From NCBI GenBank assembly GCA_013414795.1, contig CP058732.1, forward strand, positions 2,207,950 to 2,271,949: DNA of 64,000 nucleotides. Direction: 5' to 3'. The notes under the pieces are model-generated. The model searched no databases. It saw nothing but the letters and a program-made list of their open reading frames with translations, and had not been told where the DNA came from. Below, one piece after another: positions 59,267-64,000 of this stretch. A program made the position numbers and the translations under genes. This DNA is from Candidatus Kapaibacterium sp. GTDB lineage: Bacteria > Bacteroidota > Ignavibacteria > Kapaibacteriales > UBA2268. Within the stretch, counting starts at the first letter, position 1; each line of letters opens with the position of its first letter.

Positions 59267-60976
59267 ATGGAAGTAGACAAAAAGTTAGTAAAAATCCTAC
59301 GAAATATTGCAATTCTTTTACAAATAAAAGGTGAAAACGTATTTAAAGCAAACGCCTATGCGAATGCTGCCGATATTATCGAATCAATGCAACTCGATGT
59401 TAGAGATTTAGTTCGCCAAGGGAAACTCGCCGAAATCAAAGGCTTTGGAGAGGCACTGGTAAAAAAAATTACAGAATATGTTGAAACGGGAAAAATTTCG
59501 TTTTACGAAAAACTTACTTCTGAAATTCCAGTGGAACTGGTTACTATAACTAAAATTCCCGGTATTGGACCAAAGAAAACTAAATTGCTTTTCGAAACGC
59601 TTGGAATAAAAACAATCGATGATTTAGAACAGGCTTGCATCGATAACAAGGTTGCTAAAATCAAAGGCTTTTCTGCAAAATCGCAAGAAATTATTCTCAA
59701 CAGCATACAACACATAAAGGCTTGGAAAGGCAAAAAACATCAATTTGCTTGTTTCCAAGAAGCAAATAATATTGATATTCTTTTGAAAAACATACCAGAA
59801 GTAATCGAACATTCCCTTGTAGGCGAAATGCGCCGTTACTCCGAAATTGTATCCCAAGTCCACTTCCTTGTCTCAACAAACGAAAACCAAAAAGTTATCG
59901 ATTACTTACAACAGCAATTTAATCTTATATTAGACGGTAATGTTATAACATTTTCAACAGACGAGGAAATTGATGTAAAAATTCAACTTACTGAACCGAA
60001 AAACTACATCTGGCTTCTACACAACTTGACTGGGAGCGAAAAATACATAAATTCGTTTGCAAAATATTTTACAGAAACAACAAGCCAGCCTTTTAATTTC
60101 GAACAATTTCCATTGAGCAACAAGGTTTTAAAAAGCGAAAGCGAACTTTTTGAACTATTGGATTTGCAATACATACCGCCAGAACTTAGAGAGAATGAAT
60201 TGGCTATTATTCGAGCAAAAGAAAAGGCAATTCCAAAGTTGGTTTCCGAAAGAGACTTAAAAGGAATGATTCATGTTCATTCGTCTTGGAGCGATGGTTT
60301 CAACACTATTGAACAAATGGCAAATGCCTCTCGTAATCTTGGTTTTGAATACATTGTAATTTGTGACCATAGTCAAACTGCAAAATATGCTAACGGACTC
60401 GAACCAGAAAGAGTTATTCAACAACACAAAGAAATTGATGAATTGAATTCCAAGAATATTGGAATAAAAATCCTTAAAGGAATTGAAAGCGACATTCTTC
60501 CCGACGGAAGTCTCGACTATGATGAAGATATTTTGAAGAAATTCGATGTCGTTGTTGCTTCTGTTCATTCGCATTTCAAGATGAGCAAAAACGAAATGAC
60601 CCGAAGAATTATCTATGCAATAATGAGCCCTTATACACACATTTTGGGTCATCCAACGGGACGCCTACTTCTTTCCCGAGAGAGTTATGAAGTAGACATA
60701 AAATCCATAATTGAAGCAGCATCCGATTACGGAAAAATAATTGAATTGAACGCAAATCCATATCGTTTAGACTTGCCTTGGGAACACATCATTTATGCCA
60801 AAGAAAAGGGAGTAAAAATTGCAATCAATCCCGATTCGCACGATACTAATAGTCTAACAGATGTTTTCTATGGCGTTAAATTTGCCCGAAAAGGTTGGTT
60901 GGAACCAAACGACGTTGTCAATTGCCTTTCGCACGAAGAATTCTTGAAGTATATTAATTCTTTAGGCAAAAGTTAA
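59267..60976 (+). CDS. polX: PolX-family protein with degenerate polymerase site and intact PHP nuclease domain
   Basis: I choose ATG 59267 (569 residues); the in-frame GTG 21 nt upstream lies in the end of the previous gene. Layout: HhH 8-kDa-type domain (1-85), second HhH (ITKIPGIGPKKTKLLFETLG), nucleotidyltransferase core, then PHP domain (from about 332). Canonical PolX has GDxD with two metal Asp; here EMRRYSEIVSQVHFLV gives Gln197 and His199. The third Asp (236, EEIDVKI) and TGS (255-257) remain. The PHP ligands look intact: IHVHSSWSDG, VICDHSQTAK, GIESDILPDG, VASVHSHF, HPTGR, NPDSHD. It is likely a 3'-5' exonuclease/AP-processing enzyme without synthesis activity. Confidence 0.88.
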   Translation: MEVDKKLVKILRNIAILLQIKGENVFKANAYANAADIIESMQLDVRDLVRQGKLAEIKGFGEALVKKITEYVETGKISFYEKLTSEIPVELVTITKIPGIGPKKTKLLFETLGIKTIDDLEQACIDNKVAKIKGFSAKSQEIILNSIQHIKAWKGKKHQFACFQEANNIDILLKNIPEVIEHSLVGEMRRYSEIVSQVHFLVSTNENQKVIDYLQQQFNLILDGNVITFSTDEEIDVKIQLTEPKNYIWLLHNLTGSEKYINSFAKYFTETTSQPFNFEQFPLSNKVLKSESELFELLDLQYIPPELRENELAIIRAKEKAIPKLVSERDLKGMIHVHSSWSDGFNTIEQMANASRNLGFEYIVICDHSQTAKYANGLEPERVIQQHKEIDELNSKNIGIKILKGIESDILPDGSLDYDEDILKKFDVVVASVHSHFKMSKNEMTRRIIYAIMSPYTHILGHPTGRLLLSRESYEVDIKSIIEAASDYGKIIELNANPYRLDLPWEHIIYAKEKGVKIAINPDSHDTNSLTDVFYGVKFARKGWLEPNDVVNCLSHEEFLKYINSLGKS

Positions 60977-60977
60977 A

Positions 60978-61958
60978 ATGAGAGCAAGTTTTTTTGGTGC
61001 TTTACTTTGGATAATCTTAACGCAAATTATTTTTGCACAAAATGATTCTTTGAAAAAAATTCTTATTTCTCAAATTGAATTTGGAAAAAACACACAAGGT
61101 TTAAACCAAACCAAAGTCGAAGCGGCAATGAACCTTGTGGCTCGGTTTTCCAACAAATTCGTAATTATTCCATTTGACATTCGAGACTCTGTTGCAAAAA
61201 CACTCGATACAAAACATATAGAGCCAACACCTTACAATTTAGCAAAAGAACTTTCGGCAGAATATATTTTCATTGTTCGTATAAACCGCCTTGCCAATGT
61301 GCTTCGGGTGGATATTTCAAGTTACAATATAAGTAACAACGAAATATCGAATGGAAAAGGCTACGCACTCATTCGCTATTTCAAAAAAGAAACGAACGAA
61401 CCAGTACTCGACCCAGCACTTTTGACTGCGAGCCAGCGAGCCTTTGCCGAAGTGCTTAACGAACCATATATTTTTAACAATCTCGAAGGAAGCCTACGGG
61501 TTAAACCAGCACCAACATTGGTAATTGGCAGCATAAATTATATAGAAAACGACACATTGGCTAAATGGGATATTTTCCAGAAAAAACAAGTTACCTCCTA
61601 CTTTGCAATTGAAACAATATTTGAAATTGCAAAAAGTTCATCCGATTTTGTTGTTTTCGATAATGCAACCCGAGACTCCATTTACGCCTATTTCAACTTG
61701 TACGAACCAGAGAATTACTCTTCTCCCAACATAGAAGAAATTAAAGCACTTTTGAATTTCGAGGTAGAATATTACATCGCTGGCGAGTTTTTCTGGGAAA
61801 ACAATACAGCCAAATTGAAGTTATATTTATGCAAAATCACAGACCAAGGTTTGGAAATAATAAAAGAAACAGTTAAAAATGTCGAAGAAGATAAACTCGA
61901 TTCTTACAAAACTGCACTTGAAACTGCGACAAGAGAATTATTAAACATTAAGGAGTGA
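60978..61958 (+). CDS. secreted protein with two TolB-N/CsgG-like halves
   Basis: The 326-residue protein has a signal peptide (to about 20, TQIIFAQND). Two halves share a pattern: FVIIPFDIRDSVAKTLD...NLAKELSAEYIFIVRINRL (about 55-110) and FVVFDNATRDSIYAYFN...IKALLNFEVEYYIAGEFFW (about 230-285), each beta-alpha-beta with the conserved RDS at the start and a 'EY-IxxxF/N' strand. This is the size and topology of TolB N-terminal, LpoB or CsgG-like domains of the periplasm. I have no function. It follows polX by 1 nt and precedes the alcohol dehydrogenase by 4 nt, with AAGGAG as that gene's ribosome site. Confidence 0.55.
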   Translation: MRASFFGALLWIILTQIIFAQNDSLKKILISQIEFGKNTQGLNQTKVEAAMNLVARFSNKFVIIPFDIRDSVAKTLDTKHIEPTPYNLAKELSAEYIFIVRINRLANVLRVDISSYNISNNEISNGKGYALIRYFKKETNEPVLDPALLTASQRAFAEVLNEPYIFNNLEGSLRVKPAPTLVIGSINYIENDTLAKWDIFQKKQVTSYFAIETIFEIAKSSSDFVVFDNATRDSIYAYFNLYEPENYSSPNIEEIKALLNFEVEYYIAGEFFWENNTAKLKLYLCKITDQGLEIIKETVKNVEEDKLDSYKTALETATRELLNIKE

Positions 61959-61962
61959 TAAA

Positions 61963-63114
61963 ATGCAGAACTTTGTTTTCCATAATCCAACAAAGGTAAT
62001 TTTTGGCAAAGGTACAATTCCAACAATTGGAAAAGAAATTGCAAAATCCAATGTCGGCAAAGTCCTTCTGCTTGCTGGTGGTGGTTCGATAAAAAACAAT
62101 GGGGTTTATCAACAAGTTGTCGATTCACTTCGTGCGAATAAAATTGAATGGATTGAACATTGGGGTGTACGAGCGAATCCAGTGCTTTCGCACGCAAACG
62201 AAGGCATACGCATAATAAAAGAGAAAGGCTTGGAAGGAATACTTGCTGTCGGTGGTGGCTCGGTTATCGACGAAGGTAAATCCATCGCCGCTGGTGTTTT
62301 TCTGGATAATCTTTGGGACGCTTTCGAACGGAAAGTAAACATAACTAAAGCACTTCCGATTTTCACTGTTCTCACAATCTCTGCAACTTGCTCGGAAATG
62401 GACCCCTACGCAGTTCTAACTAATGAAGAGGAAAATAAGAAGTGGAATATTGGCTCGCCAGTTCTTTATCCAAAAGTTTCAGTAGTCGACCCAAGCGTCC
62501 AATTCACTTTGCCTTGGCACCAAACTGTCTACGGAGCAATCGATGCTCTTTCGCACATAATGGAATTTTATTTTCAATCCAAAGGTGAGGAGCCAACAAC
62601 TTCATTGGACGAAACTTTAATACTTAACATTTTTAGAAGTGTCGATACACTTCAAAAAGACCCAAAGAATTACGACGCTCGTGCAACTCTTGCTTGGAGT
62701 GCAATTCTTGCTCTGAATGGCTTTTCAGCCGCTGGTCTTTACGGTGGCGATTGGGCTTGCCACACAATTGAACACGGAATTAGTGCACTCCATCCAGAAG
62801 TTGCCCACGGGGCTGGGCTTGCAGTTGTTTTTCCAGCGTGGATAAAATATATTCATCCTCTAAACGAACCAACCTTCCTTCGTTGGGCAAAAAATATATT
62901 TAACAAGAATAATGTAGAATCCGCAGTGGTTGCACTCAAAGAAAAGTATAAATCTTGGGGAGCACCTGTTTCATTGCGAGACTTAAACATCACAAAAGAT
63001 GAAATATCCAAAATTGCCGAAATCATTTACAAAGCCACAGAAATAAGAAACATCGGAGAAATCAAAAACCTTGATTACAACGACATAATCGAAATACTTA
63101 AAATTGCTTATTGA
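61963..63114 (+). CDS. iron-containing alcohol dehydrogenase (BdhA/YqhD-like)
   Basis: The 383-residue type III alcohol dehydrogenase has FHNPTKVIFGKGTIPTIGKE, the nucleotide-binding VGGGSVIDEGKSIAAG, and the metal ligands: Asp and His in AIDALSHIMEFYF, His in ACHTIEHGISAL, His in EVAHGAGLAVVFPAW. The N-terminal pattern and the GGGSVID match NAD(P)H-dependent butanol dehydrogenase/YqhD aldehyde reductases, which reduce short-chain aldehydes. If the upstream pathway makes 2-methylthioacetaldehyde (mtnA plus aldolase), such an enzyme could reduce it, but the gene is 58 kb away and this is speculation. Confidence 0.92.
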   Translation: MQNFVFHNPTKVIFGKGTIPTIGKEIAKSNVGKVLLLAGGGSIKNNGVYQQVVDSLRANKIEWIEHWGVRANPVLSHANEGIRIIKEKGLEGILAVGGGSVIDEGKSIAAGVFLDNLWDAFERKVNITKALPIFTVLTISATCSEMDPYAVLTNEEENKKWNIGSPVLYPKVSVVDPSVQFTLPWHQTVYGAIDALSHIMEFYFQSKGEEPTTSLDETLILNIFRSVDTLQKDPKNYDARATLAWSAILALNGFSAAGLYGGDWACHTIEHGISALHPEVAHGAGLAVVFPAWIKYIHPLNEPTFLRWAKNIFNKNNVESAVVALKEKYKSWGAPVSLRDLNITKDEISKIAEIIYKATEIRNIGEIKNLDYNDIIEILKIAY

Positions 63115-63120
63115 TAATTC

Positions 63121-63618
63121 TTAAAGTTGACTATTTTTTTCTACACTAATTTCCTCAACTACCAAATATTGGTAGGATGAGAAAAATTTTTCTAAATATT
63201 TGTAAAGTCTTTCCCGTCGCCCGCTAATGTAAATCTGTTGAACATTTATAGTAAAAGCCAGATTTATCAATGAATGCCAGCCTTTCGCTTCAATCTCCAA
63301 TTTTCCGACTTCATCAATGATTATAGTTTCACACTTTGGTAGATAATCCTTCATCTTTTGGTATCCATATTCAAAGGTGTCCAAATTAAAAGACCATCGG
63401 GGAAAAGTGTTTTTCGATTTCAATCTGCAAAGTTCCATTTGTTGTTCGTTTGGATAAAATATTGCATCGTAGCCAATTTTCTCCGATACATTGAAAACTG
63501 CAACAGAAACAACACCGCAGAAAGGCAGTTCCAAATTTTTCACTTGCGAGACGATTTCTTGCATTTTAGTGGTTTTCCCCGAGCCTTCGCTTCCTACTAT
63601 CAAATGCAATTCACTCAC
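63121..63618 (-). CDS. THEP1-type nucleoside-triphosphatase (NTPase_1 family)
   Basis: The 165-residue P-loop protein has Walker A GSEGSGKTTKM at the N-terminus, FCGVVSVAVF, and Walker B TIIIDEVGKLEIEAKGW, the combination of the NTPase_1/THEP1 family, which hydrolyses nucleoside triphosphates and has been linked to nucleotide or RNA metabolism and molybdenum-cofactor loci. Role here is unknown. The start overlaps the end of nusB by 8 nt, so it is translationally coupled. Confidence 0.8.
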   Translation of the reverse strand: MSELHLIVGSEGSGKTTKMQEIVSQVKNLELPFCGVVSVAVFNVSEKIGYDAIFYPNEQQMELCRLKSKNTFPRWSFNLDTFEYGYQKMKDYLPKCETIIIDEVGKLEIEAKGWHSLINLAFTINVQQIYISGRRERLYKYLEKFFSSYQYLVVEEISVEKNSQL

Positions 63619-64000
63619 TGCTTTTGCTTTTCTTCTTTACAAGCCCTTCTTTCACATATTTTTTGTAAAGGCTATCGAGTACGCCGTTGACAAATATTCC
63701 GCTTTTATCTGTTGAGTACTGCTTTGCAGTTTCGATTGCTTCGTTGATTGTAACCTCGGGGTCGATTTCTGGGAAGTGGAGTAATTCAGCAATAGCCATT
63801 TCGAGAATGATACGGTCGACGATGGTTAATCGCTCGAATTCCCAATTAGCAATAGATTTTTTTATTTCCTCAACAGCAAATGGTCGAGTTTGCTGTGTTT
63901 TTTCTATCAATTCTTTTGCAAATTGTACATCCTCTTCGTCCCAAGAAATTGGAATATCCGCTTCCAATTCCATAATCTCTTCACGTGTGAGAAGTCTTTT
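63611..64000 (-). CDS. nusB: transcription antitermination factor NusB, C-terminal part (5' end outside window)
   Basis: The open frame continues to the right edge without a stop (KRLLTREEI precedes the internal Met at 63973). The visible 129 residues contain the NusB core: ELIEKTQQTRPFAVEEI, NWEFERLTIVDRIILEMAIA, ELLHFPEIDPEVTINEAIET and AKQYSTDKSGIFVNGVLDSL, the last being the family signature. NusB with NusE forms the boxA-RNA-binding part of rRNA antitermination complexes. The ATG at 63973 is probably internal because NusB normally has more sequence before this point. Confidence 0.9.
   Translation of the reverse strand, partial: KRLLTREEIMELEADIPISWDEEDVQFAKELIEKTQQTRPFAVEEIKKSIANWEFERLTIVDRIILEMAIAELLHFPEIDPEVTINEAIETAKQYSTDKSGIFVNGVLDSLYKKYVKEGLVKKKSKSSE

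Noticed and set aside
63973..63973. ATG at 63973 as the true start of nusB
   Set aside because: The frame stays open to the window edge and NusB normally has further N-terminal sequence, so this Met is more likely internal.
1..64000. tRNA, rRNA, CRISPR arrays, insertion sequences, prophage or integrative elements
   Set aside because: No cloverleaf, rRNA-like stretch, repeat-spacer array, transposase, integrase or phage structural gene was recognised on either strand.

Overview
The window is an AT-rich (roughly one-third GC by eye), gene-dense stretch of a chromosome from a Gram-negative bacterium of the Bacteroidota/Chlorobiota (FCB) lineage. An Ignavibacteria- or Kapabacteria-like organism is my best guess. 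The evidence is: secreted proteins with C-terminal type IX secretion (T9SS) sorting domains, TonB-dependent receptors with N-terminal carboxypeptidase-regulatory-like domains, a DUF4249 lipoprotein, PD40/OmpA proteins, a DUF2723 membrane protein, the small AURKAIP1/COX24-domain protein, fused KorA/KorB 2-oxoacid:ferredoxin oxidoreductase, and several sites matching the Bacteroidota -7 element TAnnTTTG. I see no rRNA, tRNA, CRISPR array, insertion sequence or prophage. Most intergenic gaps are short and no gap exceeds about 300 bases.

Layout. 1-2892 (+): the tail of an MCE/MlaD-like protein, a small lipoprotein and a TonB-dependent receptor. 2899-9262 (-): a tight seven-gene operon for metabolite salvage and repair (M20 amidohydrolase, LolC/E-type permease, CoA-pyrophosphatase Nudix, MeaB, RdgB, MtnA, class II aldolase). 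9327-11174 (+): MutL, diverging from that operon. 11182-14827 (-): a cysteine-rich secreted protein, HemA and a CoA-disulfide-reductase/rhodanese fusion. 15009-22605 (+): GT4 glycosyltransferase, a PorE-like PD40-CRD-OmpA protein, a C25-peptidase-like protein lacking the expected His, and the DUF2723 putative O-mannosyltransferase, closed by a terminator. 22697-28957 (+): a TetR-regulated tripartite RND efflux operon with a candidate operator and a terminator. 29060-30307 (+): HU, AURKAIP1/COX24 protein, secreted protein. 30308-36486 (-): SixA, an LCP protein, LhgO-like oxidase, an IgGFc-binding-domain/barrel protein and a T9SS cargo protein.

36615-37706 (+): release factor 1. 37709-43111 (-): DUF4249 lipoprotein with its TonB-dependent receptor, a propeller lipoprotein and a T9SS cargo protein. 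43235-51310 (+): lipoate ligase/octanoyltransferase, a tiny membrane protein, Ppx/GppA-HD phosphatase, a 1194-residue T9SS propeller protein and a tandem-OmpA-domain protein. 51364-55257 (-): KorB, KorA and a ferritin-VIT1 fusion (MbfA type). 55522-55845 (+): a TRL-family lipoprotein whose flanks carry an unusual set of complementary sequences. 55976-57958 (-): long-chain polyprenyl diphosphate synthase and a dihydroorotate-dehydrogenase-like protein. 58096-63114 (+): glutaryl-CoA-dehydrogenase-type enzyme, a PolX whose polymerase site looks dead, a secreted protein with two TolB-N-like halves, and an iron alcohol dehydrogenase. 63121-64000 (-): THEP1 NTPase and the C-terminal part of NusB, cut by the window edge.

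Taken together this is mainly core genome: DNA repair, translation termination, heme and lipoate cofactors, anaerobic-type 2-oxoacid oxidation and fatty/amino-acid acyl-CoA metabolism, interleaved with a rich cell-envelope and secretion inventory. The least explained items are the RNA-structure candidate around the TRL gene, the Cys-rich secreted protein next to mutL, the pseudo-C25/PorE-like pair, and the polymerase-dead PolX.
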